Origin: CALVGQ01 sp964370435
GTDB lineage: Bacteria; Bacillota_I; Bacilli_A; Erysipelotrichales; Erysipelotrichaceae
Direction of reading: 5' to 3'
Assembly (NCBI GenBank): GCA_964370435.1
Contig: CAYJJG010000008.1
Coordinates: forward strand, 1 to 64,000
Length of the DNA stretch: 64,000 nt
The notes under the pieces were generated by a model, which had not been told where the DNA came from, did no database searches, and saw nothing but the letters and a program-made list of their open reading frames with translations. Shown one piece after another: positions 8,843-17,612 of the stretch (its first letter is position 1; each line of letters begins with the position of its first letter). The translations under genes and the position numbers were made by a program.

Positions 8843-9724
8843 ATGAATTGGATAACTTACTACAAAGAAAATAGTGATTTAGAGGCTTATAAAAGATTGA
8901 ATATTACCAAGATTTTAGTTGGAGAACCTTTTGCATCTACAAGAATACCGTATACCTGTACTCTTGAAAAACAAAAAGAAATTCTTAAACAATGTAATCA
9001 ACTACAATTAAAAATGGGTGTGCTGATGAACAGACTCTTTTTTGATGAGGATAAACAAGAGGTTATAAGCTTATTAAAAGAATATAAAACAATGCAAGTA
9101 GATAGTATTGAGTACTGCGATCCGATGGTTTATGTTGAGGCTAAGAAGTTAAATATGGAACATCTTTTAATTTATAATTCAGATACTTTAATGTGTAATG
9201 CTTTAGATGTACAAACCTACCTTGATTTAGGAATTAAAGGTGTAGTAATTTCTAAAGAAATTACTTTGCAAGAGATTATTGCGATTACTAAGGCAGCATC
9301 ATCAAAAGTAGGCACATTAATCTTTGGAAGAAGTCCTATGGCTTATTCTAAACGTCATTTAATATCCAATTATTTGAAGGAAATTGAAAGTGAAGAAGAT
9401 GTAAGAAATGCTCAAGATTGTATTTTAATTGAAACTACAAGAGAAGGTAAAATACCTATAGTAGAAGATGAACATGGCACTACTATTTATAGTGATTATA
9501 CTTTAGCTGCTTTTGATGAATTAAAGATACTTCAAGAGTGTGGTTTGAGTGATTTTTATTTTAATAATAATTTTATTAGTGAAGATGTTTTCTTAGCCTG
9601 TTTAGGGGCTTTTAATAGTGTAGATAAAGAAGGTAGTATCTTAAGAGATGAATTAAATAAACAACATCAAGAATTGGATTTAACCTTAGGATTCATGTAT
9701 CAAAAAACAAATTTAGTGAAGTAG
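8843..9724 (+). CDS. U32-family protein, TrhP1/YrrN-like
   Basis: The 293-residue product looks like the shorter partner of the paired U32 proteins (YrrN and YrrO in Bacillus). The pair is known to take part in prephenate-dependent hydroxylation of tRNA U34. Supporting signs are the TIM-barrel-like pattern, the segment GTLIFGRSPMAYSKRHL in place of the signature Cys region, and the directly following full-length U32 gene, 8 bases downstream. The start follows agaaggag. Older databases call these proteins peptidases; RNA modification is the better-supported role for the family pair. Confidence 0.75.
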   Translation: MNWITYYKENSDLEAYKRLNITKILVGEPFASTRIPYTCTLEKQKEILKQCNQLQLKMGVLMNRLFFDEDKQEVISLLKEYKTMQVDSIEYCDPMVYVEAKKLNMEHLLIYNSDTLMCNALDVQTYLDLGIKGVVISKEITLQEIIAITKAASSKVGTLIFGRSPMAYSKRHLISNYLKEIESEEDVRNAQDCILIETTREGKIPIVEDEHGTTIYSDYTLAAFDELKILQECGLSDFYFNNNFISEDVFLACLGAFNSVDKEGSILRDELNKQHQELDLTLGFMYQKTNLVK

Positions 9725-9732
9725 GTGAAGAG

Positions 9733-10938
9733 ATGAGAAAGATTGAATTATTAGCTCCAGCAGGAGATTTAAATCGTGCTAAAGTAGCAATTGCTTATGG
9801 TGCTGATGCAGTGTACATCGGTGGTAAGCGTTTTTCTCTTCGCTCAAGATCAAGTAATTTTGAAATAGAAGACATTAAAGAAGCGGTTGATTTTGCACGA
9901 CTTCATCAAGCGGTAATTCATGTGACTGTAAATATTATTCCTCATGATGAAGATTTAGAGGGTATAGAAGAATATTTAGAAACATTAGAAAGTATTGGTG
10001 TTAAAGCAATTATTGTAGCATCTTTAGCTATCGTAAAGATTGCTAAAAAAGTAGCTCCTAAATTAGAAGTGCACCTTAGTACACAAATGTCGAGTACTAA
10101 TTTGAGCTGTGTATCATTTTATAAATCTTTTGGTGTTGACCGTGTTGTTTTGGCAAGAGAATGCACCATGAAACAGATTGAAGCATTAACTAAAGAGTCC
10201 CCCTTAGAAATTGAAGCATTTATTCATGGCGGGATGTGTGTTAATTATTCAGGACGTTGTACTTTAAGTAATGCAATGACATTACGTGATGCCAATCGTG
10301 GTGGATGTGCTCAAAGTTGTCGTTGGAAATATCACTTACTTCAAAAAGAGAAAGTGCTTAGTAAAGAAGAACGTCCATTTTCAATGAGTTCAAAAGATTT
10401 ATTGGCATTTAGCTTTATTGAGCCAATGATTGAAGCAGGTGTTGCTAGTTTAAAAATAGAAGGAAGAATGAAAAGTGCTTACTATGTAGCTACAGTAGTA
10501 AAAACTTATCGTAAGTTAATTGATGAAGTTTATGAAGTGGGTAGCTTGAGTGAAGAGCGCTTAAGTTACTATGCTAAAGAATTTGAAAAAGCAGAAAATC
10601 GCCCCACATCCTTTGGCTTTTTAAAGGGAATGCCTACACATGAAGATCATTTGTATGGTATTAATGGTGCAGGAGTAACGCATGATTTTTTAGCGCTAGT
10701 ACTAGCGTATGATAAAGAAAATCAAAAAGCTAAACTTCAAGTAAGAAATTACTTTACAGTAGGCGATAGCTTTGAAGTGTTTGGTCCAAAAATCGATAAT
10801 AAGACTTTTGAGGTAACAGAGATTATTAACAAAGAGCACGAAGAAATAACCCTATGTAATAAGCCAATGGAAGAAGTTTGGATATCTTGTCCCTTTGAGG
10901 TAACTGAAGGCGATATGATTAGAAGAGGTAATCGATGA
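9733..10938 (+). CDS. U32-family protein, TrhP2/YrrO-like tRNA hydroxylation protein
   Basis: The 401-residue product has the canonical U32 signature with conserved cysteines (GGMCVNYSGRC, then GGCAQSCRW), the N-terminal ELLAPAGDLNRAKVAIAYGA motif and the SSKDLLAF region. In the known family this protein, together with its shorter partner just upstream, acts in forming 5-hydroxyuridine at the tRNA wobble base. It overlaps the next methyltransferase gene by 4 bases (ATGA), so the genes are translationally coupled. Confidence 0.85.
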   Translation: MRKIELLAPAGDLNRAKVAIAYGADAVYIGGKRFSLRSRSSNFEIEDIKEAVDFARLHQAVIHVTVNIIPHDEDLEGIEEYLETLESIGVKAIIVASLAIVKIAKKVAPKLEVHLSTQMSSTNLSCVSFYKSFGVDRVVLARECTMKQIEALTKESPLEIEAFIHGGMCVNYSGRCTLSNAMTLRDANRGGCAQSCRWKYHLLQKEKVLSKEERPFSMSSKDLLAFSFIEPMIEAGVASLKIEGRMKSAYYVATVVKTYRKLIDEVYEVGSLSEERLSYYAKEFEKAENRPTSFGFLKGMPTHEDHLYGINGAGVTHDFLALVLAYDKENQKAKLQVRNYFTVGDSFEVFGPKIDNKTFEVTEIINKEHEEITLCNKPMEEVWISCPFEVTEGDMIRRGNR

Positions 10939-11660
10939 TGTTATGTTTTGAAGGAAAAGTTAGCGTAAAAGCATTACTGCTTGCGAAAAAAAGAGAAGTA
11001 ATCGAGGTTTGGGTAGATAAAAATAAAGATGATAAAGATACTCATTTTATTTGTTCTGTTGCGAAGAGAAATGCAATACCCTTACTTCAAAAAACAAGAG
11101 AGGAAATTGATGCTGTTGCGAGTGGTAAAACACATGGCGGTGTAATCTGTTTTGCAAAAAATAGAAAGTATCAAAATTTAGCAGCTTGTCTTAGTGTAAA
11201 AAAACCCTTTATTGCCCTTATTGAGGGCATTGAAGATCCCTTTAATTTAGGGTATGTTTTAAGAACACTATATTCAGCAGGATGCAGTGGTGTTTTAATG
11301 AATAGTAGAGATTGGAGTAGTGTCGATCCTGTTATTACAAAATCCAGTGCAGGTGCTAGTGAATATATTAATGTATGTATGGTAGAAGATTTGAGTAAAG
11401 CTATCCAAGATTGTAAAGAAGCAGGCTGTATATGTTATAGCGCTATGCGAAAAGAAGCAATTAGTTACTATGATGCTGATTTCAATCAACCACTATTACT
11501 AGCAGTGGGTGGTGAAATGAGAGGTTTAAGCAAAGTAGTTCTACAAGCAAGTGATCAAAATATATATATACCATATGCCAATGATTTTAGAAATGCATTA
11601 AATGCCAGTAGTGCTGTAGCAGCACTGAGCTTTGAAGTTGTTCGACAAAGGAGGAAATAG
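10935..11660 (+). CDS. SpoU/TrmH-family RNA 2'-O-methyltransferase
   Basis: The product is an AdoMet-dependent SPOUT-class RNA methyltransferase. The three SpoU motifs are visible: IEGIEDPFNLGYVLRTLY, VGGEMRGLS and the C-terminal NALNASSAVAALSFEV, which forms the knotted AdoMet site. The N-terminal part resembles the L30e-like substrate-binding domain. The ATG overlaps the stop of the upstream U32 gene, with gagg 6 bases before it. The target nucleotide is not known. Its coupling to the tRNA-modification pair hints at a tRNA or rRNA target. Confidence 0.85.
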   Translation: MMLCFEGKVSVKALLLAKKREVIEVWVDKNKDDKDTHFICSVAKRNAIPLLQKTREEIDAVASGKTHGGVICFAKNRKYQNLAACLSVKKPFIALIEGIEDPFNLGYVLRTLYSAGCSGVLMNSRDWSSVDPVITKSSAGASEYINVCMVEDLSKAIQDCKEAGCICYSAMRKEAISYYDADFNQPLLLAVGGEMRGLSKVVLQASDQNIYIPYANDFRNALNASSAVAALSFEVVRQRRK

Positions 11661-11661
11661 A

Positions 11662-13356
11662 ATGAAAGACGCACTTTATCTTAATCGCAACCTAGCACTT
11701 ATTAATTATACTAAAGCGTATTATCGCACAAGTAATGAGTTGCTTTCATCAAGTAGTTTTGATCTTTATTTAGAAAGTTTCTTAAAGCATTATGCTATTA
11801 AAAAACCAGAACATTGTTTATGGTTAATGCGTGATTTACCAATGGAAGAAGCAAAAAAAGATATTATACGTTTTATCAAAGTTTTATTAGTGTTAGATTT
11901 TGAAGAGATAAAACACCCGTATTTAAGTCAACGTCAACGTCTTTTGACAGTTATAGAAGATGGATATTTATATTGGAGAAGCCTTCAAAGGGTTTCATTA
12001 ATCTTTACACGCAATGAGCTTGGTCTTCAACTTGCGAATTTTATTGATGCAGATACAGAGTATAATGCTATGATTTTAGGGTTCTATCGTAGCATACAAG
12101 AAAAGGTGCAAGGCTCTAAAAATCGTATTTATCGCCAATTGCAGGCGGGTACTAATGCATCATTATTGCTTAGAGATTTTCCGCGCTACTTACCAATGGA
12201 GTATGATAATTTAATAAAGATTCCATTTATTAGTGGAGTCATGCTTAGAACACCTTTATTAATTCATCCTAAATCGAATAAAAGAACAGGGATGTTTACC
12301 GAGTGTGATATAAATCCAATTAATGAATTTCAATATGAAGAAGGCGTTTGGTTGTGTTATCCATGTAAAGTAGGCGATTTACTGTGTTATGTTTATTTCC
12401 ACCGTGACTTTACTAGTAGTGCTATTGCTTTAGCCAATTTATTTGAGCTTGCAAGCGCTGAAGAATGCAGTGCTAATAAACCTGATATTATCTTATTGTT
12501 TGGAAATCCTGATAATAAAGAGGATACTGTATTTTATCATGATCAAACCAATGATATTTGGATTGGTAAGGTTTCTTATGGGGATAAGATTGAATATTTT
12601 GGTTATTTAAAGAAGATGTGTTTAACTCTTCATAATTTAGCAGTGATGCAAAAAGGATGGCTGCCTCTTCATGGAGCGATGATTAATCTATATTTTAAAG
12701 ATGGAACTCGTAAAAATATTGTCTTTATTGGGGACTCTGGTGCTGGAAAATCAGAAACTATTGAAGCACTGAGCGCTATTGCTAGTGAAGAAATCATTGC
12801 CCGTGATATTGTCTTTGATGATATGGGATCGATGTATATAAAAGAGGACGAGTTAATGGCTAAGGGAACAGAAATCGGTGCCTTTGTGCGTTTAGATGAT
12901 TTAGATAAGGGAAGCGCTTATCGTGATATGGATCGCTCTATTTTCTTTAATCCTGAAAGTGCTAATGCTAGAGTAGTTATTCCAGCAGCACCTTATGATG
13001 TTGTGGTGGATGATCATAAAATTGATATGATTTTGTATGCCAACAATTATACGGATAAGCGTGGTTTAAGAGCGATTACTGATATAGAAGAAGCTAAGCA
13101 AGTGTTTATTGAAGGTAAGCGGTTTGCTTTAGGTACTACACAAGAAAAAGGGATATCTACAACATTTTTTGCGAATCCATTTGGACCAATGCAAAAAGAA
13201 GAAGAATGCCGAGAAATTATTGATATAATGTTTAAAAAACTTCAAGAAAAAGGAATTTTTGTTGGAGAAATTTATACTTGTTTAGGACTCGAAAATAAGG
13301 GTGATGAAGGATTAACTATCGCTGCTAGTGAATTATTAAAAGTAATTAAAAAATAG
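11662..13356 (+). CDS. P-loop protein with HprK/PEPCK-like kinase core
   Basis: The 564-residue product begins at the ATG behind aaggaggaa; an upstream TTG in frame lies inside the preceding gene and lacks a site. The C-terminal half carries a Walker A motif FIGDSGAGKSE (about residues 355-365), close to the form seen in HPr kinase and ATP-type PEP carboxykinase, followed by acidic segments IARDIVFDDMG. Just before the P-loop is GWLPLHGAMINL. The N-terminal 300 residues match nothing I recognise. The function is unknown; a kinase acting on a protein or small molecule is an inference. It is co-directional with, and 19 bases before, a radical SAM gene. Confidence 0.7.
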   Translation: MKDALYLNRNLALINYTKAYYRTSNELLSSSSFDLYLESFLKHYAIKKPEHCLWLMRDLPMEEAKKDIIRFIKVLLVLDFEEIKHPYLSQRQRLLTVIEDGYLYWRSLQRVSLIFTRNELGLQLANFIDADTEYNAMILGFYRSIQEKVQGSKNRIYRQLQAGTNASLLLRDFPRYLPMEYDNLIKIPFISGVMLRTPLLIHPKSNKRTGMFTECDINPINEFQYEEGVWLCYPCKVGDLLCYVYFHRDFTSSAIALANLFELASAEECSANKPDIILLFGNPDNKEDTVFYHDQTNDIWIGKVSYGDKIEYFGYLKKMCLTLHNLAVMQKGWLPLHGAMINLYFKDGTRKNIVFIGDSGAGKSETIEALSAIASEEIIARDIVFDDMGSMYIKEDELMAKGTEIGAFVRLDDLDKGSAYRDMDRSIFFNPESANARVVIPAAPYDVVVDDHKIDMILYANNYTDKRGLRAITDIEEAKQVFIEGKRFALGTTQEKGISTTFFANPFGPMQKEEECREIIDIMFKKLQEKGIFVGEIYTCLGLENKGDEGLTIAASELLKVIKK

Positions 13357-13375
13357 CATTTTAAGGAGTGAAGGC

Positions 13376-14467
13376 ATGGATCAGATAGCTTTTTTGATTA
13401 AACCTGCGAGTAGTAGTTGTAATTTGGCCTGTAGTTATTGTTTTTACAATGATGTAAGTGATCAAAGACAACATTTTAATTATGGAATTATGAGTAAAAC
13501 GACTACAAAAAATCTAATTCAAAAAGCCTGTGATTACGTAAAAGATAGTGGAAGAATTACATTCAGTTTTCAAGGTGGAGAACCGATGGTCGCAACCTTA
13601 GCTTATTTTGAACAGTTTGTGGCTTTAGTGCAAGAAATAAAAACGAAGCAACAAATCATTTATGCGCTACAAACAAATGCGACGCTAATAGATGATGCAT
13701 GGGCAAGTTTTTTTAGAAAACATCAATTTTTAATAGGAGTTTCTTTAGATGGCTATGAGAAAAATATGGATCAATTTCGCTATGATGCAAAGAAAAAGGG
13801 TGTCTACTATCAAGTTTTAAGAGGGATAAACTTTTTAAAGAAACATCAAGTAGAATTTAATATCCTTACAGTAGTAAGTGCCTCTTTGGCAAAACATCCT
13901 AAGGCATTATATCAGTACTATAAAAACAATCATTATCGTCATGTGCAGCTGATTCCTTGTTTGCCATCGCTAAAGGGTAATCAGCCTATGGATAAACATG
14001 CATTAACTTATGAGCTTTATAGTGAATTCTTTATCCAGTTTTTTGATTGTTGGATTAAAGATGTAGGTACAAAAGACTTCATTGAAGTAAATTTATTTAT
14101 GAATTTATTAGAAATGTTACAAGGAAGACCTCCATATCAATGTGGTATGATAGGGCGATGCTTTGTGCAGTATGTAGTAGAGGGAGATGGTAGTTTGTTT
14201 CCATGTGACTTCTATGTGCTCGATGATTTAAAGATGGGTAATATTAATGTAGATAGTATTGAAGAACTTAGACAATCTAATGCGGCTCAAGACTTTCTTA
14301 AAGATGATAATTTTATGAAAAAACCCTGTGAACAATGTCCTTTTATTAGGATGTGCTTTGGTGGCTGTAAAAGACAAAATAGTTGTTACTTGAGTGATGA
14401 AGCTTGTGGTTATCAAGAGTTTTTAAAACATGCGATTCAAAAATTGGATCAAATAAAGTATCGATAA
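13376..14467 (+). CDS. radical SAM/SPASM protein, anaerobic sulfatase-maturase-like
   Basis: The radical SAM cluster motif CxxxCxxC is at C15, C19 and C22 (SCNLACSYCFY), followed by FSFQGGEP. The C-terminal SPASM region has the pattern YQCGMIGRCFVQYVVEGDG, then FPCDFYVLDDLKMGNI and CEQCPFIRMCFGGCKRQ, which would bind auxiliary Fe-S clusters. Layout and length (363) fit enzymes that convert a Cys or Ser of sulfatases to formylglycine, but no sulfatase is in the window. A peptide- or protein-modifying role is therefore likely while the substrate is open. The start follows aaggagtgaagg. Confidence 0.8.
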   Translation: MDQIAFLIKPASSSCNLACSYCFYNDVSDQRQHFNYGIMSKTTTKNLIQKACDYVKDSGRITFSFQGGEPMVATLAYFEQFVALVQEIKTKQQIIYALQTNATLIDDAWASFFRKHQFLIGVSLDGYEKNMDQFRYDAKKKGVYYQVLRGINFLKKHQVEFNILTVVSASLAKHPKALYQYYKNNHYRHVQLIPCLPSLKGNQPMDKHALTYELYSEFFIQFFDCWIKDVGTKDFIEVNLFMNLLEMLQGRPPYQCGMIGRCFVQYVVEGDGSLFPCDFYVLDDLKMGNINVDSIEELRQSNAAQDFLKDDNFMKKPCEQCPFIRMCFGGCKRQNSCYLSDEACGYQEFLKHAIQKLDQIKYR

Positions 14468-14497
14468 AGCTTAGAGTGTATACTTAAAGCTTTTTTT
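14466..14497 (+). terminator. probable intrinsic terminator after the radical SAM gene
   Basis: Stem aaagctt (14466-14472) with aagcttt (14487-14493), with an inner agt/act pairing, then a T run. Confidence 0.6.
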
Positions 14498-14542
14498 GTT
14501 ATAGAAACAAATTATTTTCATACACTGTAAAGAGGTGAAAGA

Positions 14543-15283
14543 ATGACAAGAAAAAAAATACTTAATTTAATGTTTACGATGTTAATAGTACTCTTAATGA
14601 TACAATTAAAATTAGATTCAAATCAAAATGAAAGTGAAAGAGTTTATCCGCCTATTATTCAAATAATTGACCCAAATAAACCAATGGTGGCAATTACTTA
14701 TGATGATGGTCCACATCAAAGTGTTACACCGCAACTATTAGATATTTTTGAAACATATAATTCAAAGGCGACTTTTTTTATTTTGGGCTCTAGAGTAACT
14801 AATCATTACTTAATAATTCAACGTATGGTTGATTCAGGACATGAGTTGGGTAATCATACCTATGGTCATATTGATTTTAATAAATTAAGTGTTGAAGGAA
14901 TGATGCAACAATTGAATGCAAGTAATGATACTTTATCACTTTTGGTTGATAGTCATCATTTACCTGTTCTTGTGAGAACTCCTTTTGGCAATATTAATGA
15001 ATCACAAAAGAAAGCGATACCCTATCCAATAATAGGATGGTCAATAGATACAAAAGATTGGCTAAAAATCAGTGAAAGTAGAATAGTGGACGAAGTATTA
15101 TCGCAAGTGAAAGATGGAGATATTATCTTAATGCACGATATGTATCAAGATACTGTAGATGCTACAGAAATCATAGTGAAAACTTTAATCAACGATGGCT
15201 ATCAGCTGGTGACGGTAAGTGAAATGTTCAAAGCTAAAGGAATAACTTTGACTAATGGTGAAGTCTATAAAAATGCATGGTGA
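14543..15283 (+). CDS. polysaccharide deacetylase (NodB/CE4 family), membrane-anchored
   Basis: CE4 enzymes remove N-acetyl groups from peptidoglycan or chitin-like glycans outside the cell. A hydrophobic N-terminal segment (residues 8-22) serves as signal or anchor. The family motifs are MVAITYDDGPHQS (catalytic Asp and metal Asp), HELGNHTYGHIDF (metal His pair), VRTPFGN, GWSIDTKDW and IILMHD. At 246 residues it is a compact single-domain member. The start follows agaggtgaaag. Confidence 0.88.
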   Translation: MTRKKILNLMFTMLIVLLMIQLKLDSNQNESERVYPPIIQIIDPNKPMVAITYDDGPHQSVTPQLLDIFETYNSKATFFILGSRVTNHYLIIQRMVDSGHELGNHTYGHIDFNKLSVEGMMQQLNASNDTLSLLVDSHHLPVLVRTPFGNINESQKKAIPYPIIGWSIDTKDWLKISESRIVDEVLSQVKDGDIILMHDMYQDTVDATEIIVKTLINDGYQLVTVSEMFKAKGITLTNGEVYKNAW

Positions 15284-15324
15284 AATTGCTTTAAAGTGTG
15301 CTACACTTATTAAGAGGTGAGCGT

Positions 15325-16056
15325 ATGATTGCGATAGTTACAGGTTGTGCACAAGGAATAGGTAAGGCAATATTTAGTTCTTTGATAGAAGAAGGCTATT
15401 TTGTGATTGGGATTGATAAACAAAAAGAAGCATTAGATCAATTGGAACTAGAAATAAAAGCCCCCCATCATTTTATAAGTGCAGATTTAGCTAAAGAAGA
15501 AGATTTACAAAATATAATAGAGGTGATATTAAGTTATCATCAAAAAATAGACTTAATAGTTAATAATGCCTGCTTCAGTAACCGTGGTTTATTAAGTGGT
15601 TGTAGTTTAAAAGAATTTAATGAGGTATTGTTTACTGGAGTAAGTGCACCTTATTATTTTGCATTAAAGCTACAAGAACACTTTAACAATGGAGCTAGTA
15701 TTATCAATATTAGTAGTACTAGAGCTCGTCAAAGTCAAAAAGATACTGAGAGTTATAGTGCAGCTAAGGGTGCTATTGAGGCGCTTACAAGGTCAATGGC
15801 GATGTCACTACAAGGAAAATGTCGTGTGAATGCTATTGCGCCAGGGTGGATTGATACGATTAATTATGAAGCCACTAGTCAAGATCATCTACAACAGCCA
15901 TCAGAAAGAATTGGCGGTGTTGAAGATATTGTAAAAGCGGTTAATTATTTGAAATGTAAAGATAATGACTTTGTGAATGCTGAAATCATTAATGTTGATG
16001 GTGGTATGCATGCGCGCATGATTTATCATGGTGATGAGGGTTGGACATATGAGTGA
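15325..16056 (+). CDS. short-chain dehydrogenase/reductase
   Basis: The product is a classical SDR with the Rossmann motif VTGCAQGIGKA, the NNA structural motif and the catalytic Ser and YSAAK (Y and K) motif. Length 243 is typical. The ATG at 15325 follows aagaggtgag and is preferred to an earlier in-frame start at 15298. It overlaps the next gene by 8 bases. Annotation as FabG-like is possible, but no other fatty acid synthesis gene is nearby, so the substrate is open. Confidence 0.82.
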   Translation: MIAIVTGCAQGIGKAIFSSLIEEGYFVIGIDKQKEALDQLELEIKAPHHFISADLAKEEDLQNIIEVILSYHQKIDLIVNNACFSNRGLLSGCSLKEFNEVLFTGVSAPYYFALKLQEHFNNGASIINISSTRARQSQKDTESYSAAKGAIEALTRSMAMSLQGKCRVNAIAPGWIDTINYEATSQDHLQQPSERIGGVEDIVKAVNYLKCKDNDFVNAEIINVDGGMHARMIYHGDEGWTYE

Positions 16057-16801
16057 ATTCATTGAATCTGCTCAAAATGAGCGTGTAAAAAATTGGAGCA
16101 AACTACTTATTAAAAAATATCGTGATCAGCAACGACGTTTTATTGTCGAAGGACAACATTTAATTGAAGAAGCACTTCGTGTGAATGCGGTTGAAAAGCT
16201 GTTGATATTACATGAAAGTAGTCATCCTTTTGTTGATTTTGAAGATATTATTTATGTTAGTCAAGCAGTATTACATAAGCTTAGTAGTAATAAATCCGAA
16301 GTAAGTATGATAGCGATTTGTAGACAAAGTAATCCTTCGGTAGTCACAAAACATAAAGGGATAGTGTTGGATGCTATACAAGATCCAGGTAATATGGGGA
16401 CTATTATTCGTACTGCAGTGAGTTTTAATTATGATTTTATTGTTTTATCTAAAGATTGTGTTGATGTTTATAATGAAAAATGTATTCGTTCAACACAAGG
16501 AGCATTATTTCAAATGCACTTTATTCAAGGTGATTTAGTAGAAGAACTCAAAACATTAAAAGAAGAAGGATTTCATATTTATGCCACTGCTTTAAAAGCG
16601 GCCGTGAAACTAAGTGAAGTACAGGCGCAAGATAAACATGTACTTATACTAGGTAATGAGGGTCAAGGGATAAGTAGTGCGGTGCTTGAGCTTAGTGATG
16701 AGCGTATTGTTATTGAGATGCAGCAATTCGAATCACTCAATGTAGGAGTAGCAGCAGGAATATGTATGTATTGCCTTACAAACCATAATCGTATAGGATA
16801 A
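16049..16801 (+). CDS. SpoU/TrmH-family RNA methyltransferase, YsgA-like
   Basis: A second SPOUT-class 2'-O-methyltransferase. The motifs are DPGNMGTIIRTAVSF, ILGNEGQGIS and ESLNVGVAAGICMY, with an N-terminal substrate-binding domain starting IESAQNERVKNWSKL. The ATG at 16049, with gaggg upstream, lies within the end of the SDR gene. The protein resembles the RNA methyltransferases often found upstream of pheST in Bacillus, but here the neighbours are an SDR and a GtrA protein. It is distinct from the SpoU protein at 10935. Confidence 0.85.
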   Translation: MSEFIESAQNERVKNWSKLLIKKYRDQQRRFIVEGQHLIEEALRVNAVEKLLILHESSHPFVDFEDIIYVSQAVLHKLSSNKSEVSMIAICRQSNPSVVTKHKGIVLDAIQDPGNMGTIIRTAVSFNYDFIVLSKDCVDVYNEKCIRSTQGALFQMHFIQGDLVEELKTLKEEGFHIYATALKAAVKLSEVQAQDKHVLILGNEGQGISSAVLELSDERIVIEMQQFESLNVGVAAGICMYCLTNHNRIG

Positions 16802-16860
16802 TTGAGTTTTTTCTTTATTCTTAGTTTAATTATGTTAAAATAAGGCGGTGAGGTAAGTAT

Positions 16861-17271
16861 ATGATTAATAAATTAATGGAAAAATTCTTTAATAGAAAAT
16901 TTTTAACCTTCGCCTTAATAGGTGGGTTTAATACCGTGTTTGCGAATGTGCTTTATTATATTTTTGTGCAAAATCAAATGCTAGAAGTAGGTATGGCTAG
17001 CTTAGCGGGGGATGTTATACCGATGTTTTTTTCATATTTTTTAAACATGCATTTTACATACAATGAAAAACCAAGTTTAAAAAGTGCTGTTGCATTTCCA
17101 CTAAGTTATGTACCAGGGTTTATTATTAATATGGTGATTACTATAGTAGTAGCTAATCTAGGTGTGTTAGATATTTTTGCAAAATTAGTGTCGCTTCCAA
17201 TTTCAATTCCTGTTAATTTTCTATGCATGAGCTTTATTGTTAAAAAAACTAAGAATCAAGAAACAGTATAA
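16861..17271 (+). CDS. GtrA-family membrane protein
   Basis: The 136-residue product has four predicted membrane helices and the family start FALIGGFNTVFANVLYY. GtrA-like proteins are thought to flip or carry lipid-linked sugars in cell-surface glycosylation. The start follows ggtgaggtaag. No partner glycosyltransferase is adjacent. Confidence 0.8.
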   Translation: MINKLMEKFFNRKFLTFALIGGFNTVFANVLYYIFVQNQMLEVGMASLAGDVIPMFFSYFLNMHFTYNEKPSLKSAVAFPLSYVPGFIINMVITIVVANLGVLDIFAKLVSLPISIPVNFLCMSFIVKKTKNQETV

Positions 17272-17342
17272 GTGAAGTTCTTATTGATTTTTAAATAATC
17301 GTTTGTTATAATAGATTAGATTATAGATGAGGAGGTTTCTTT

Positions 17343-17567
17343 ATGTTATTAGATGTACTATTAATGATCGTGTCAGCAACTATAATACTTCTTTCTCTAT
17401 TACAAGGTGGAAAATCAGATGGTATCAGTGGTGCTTTTACAGGGAGCGGCGGATTAAATTTGTTTGCCAATGTAAAAGAGCGTGGACCAGAGAAAATAAT
17501 CGCAAACATTACTTTAATTTTAGGTATTGCATTCTTTGTTATAGTGGTTTTGATTAGAGTATTATAG
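17343..17567 (+). CDS. secG: preprotein translocase subunit SecG
   Basis: The 74-residue product has two membrane helices around the conserved cytoplasmic loop LLQGGKSDGISGAFTG. Together with SecY and SecE it forms the protein-export channel. The start follows gaggagg. It is followed by a small hairpin and then rnr, an arrangement common in Firmicutes, where secG, rnr and smpB are linked. Confidence 0.92.
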   Translation: MLLDVLLMIVSATIILLSLLQGGKSDGISGAFTGSGGLNLFANVKERGPEKIIANITLILGIAFFVIVVLIRVL

Positions 17568-17570
17568 TAA

Positions 17571-17592
17571 AAGACCGAAAGGTCTTTTTTGT
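17571..17592 (+). terminator. hairpin between secG and rnr (attenuator)
   Basis: Stem aagacc (17571-17576) and ggtctt (17581-17586) around a GAAA tetraloop, then a T run. With rnr only 20 bases on, it would reduce rather than fully block read-through. Confidence 0.75.
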
Positions 17593-17612
17593 TTTTAAAA
17601 GGAGTAATAAAT

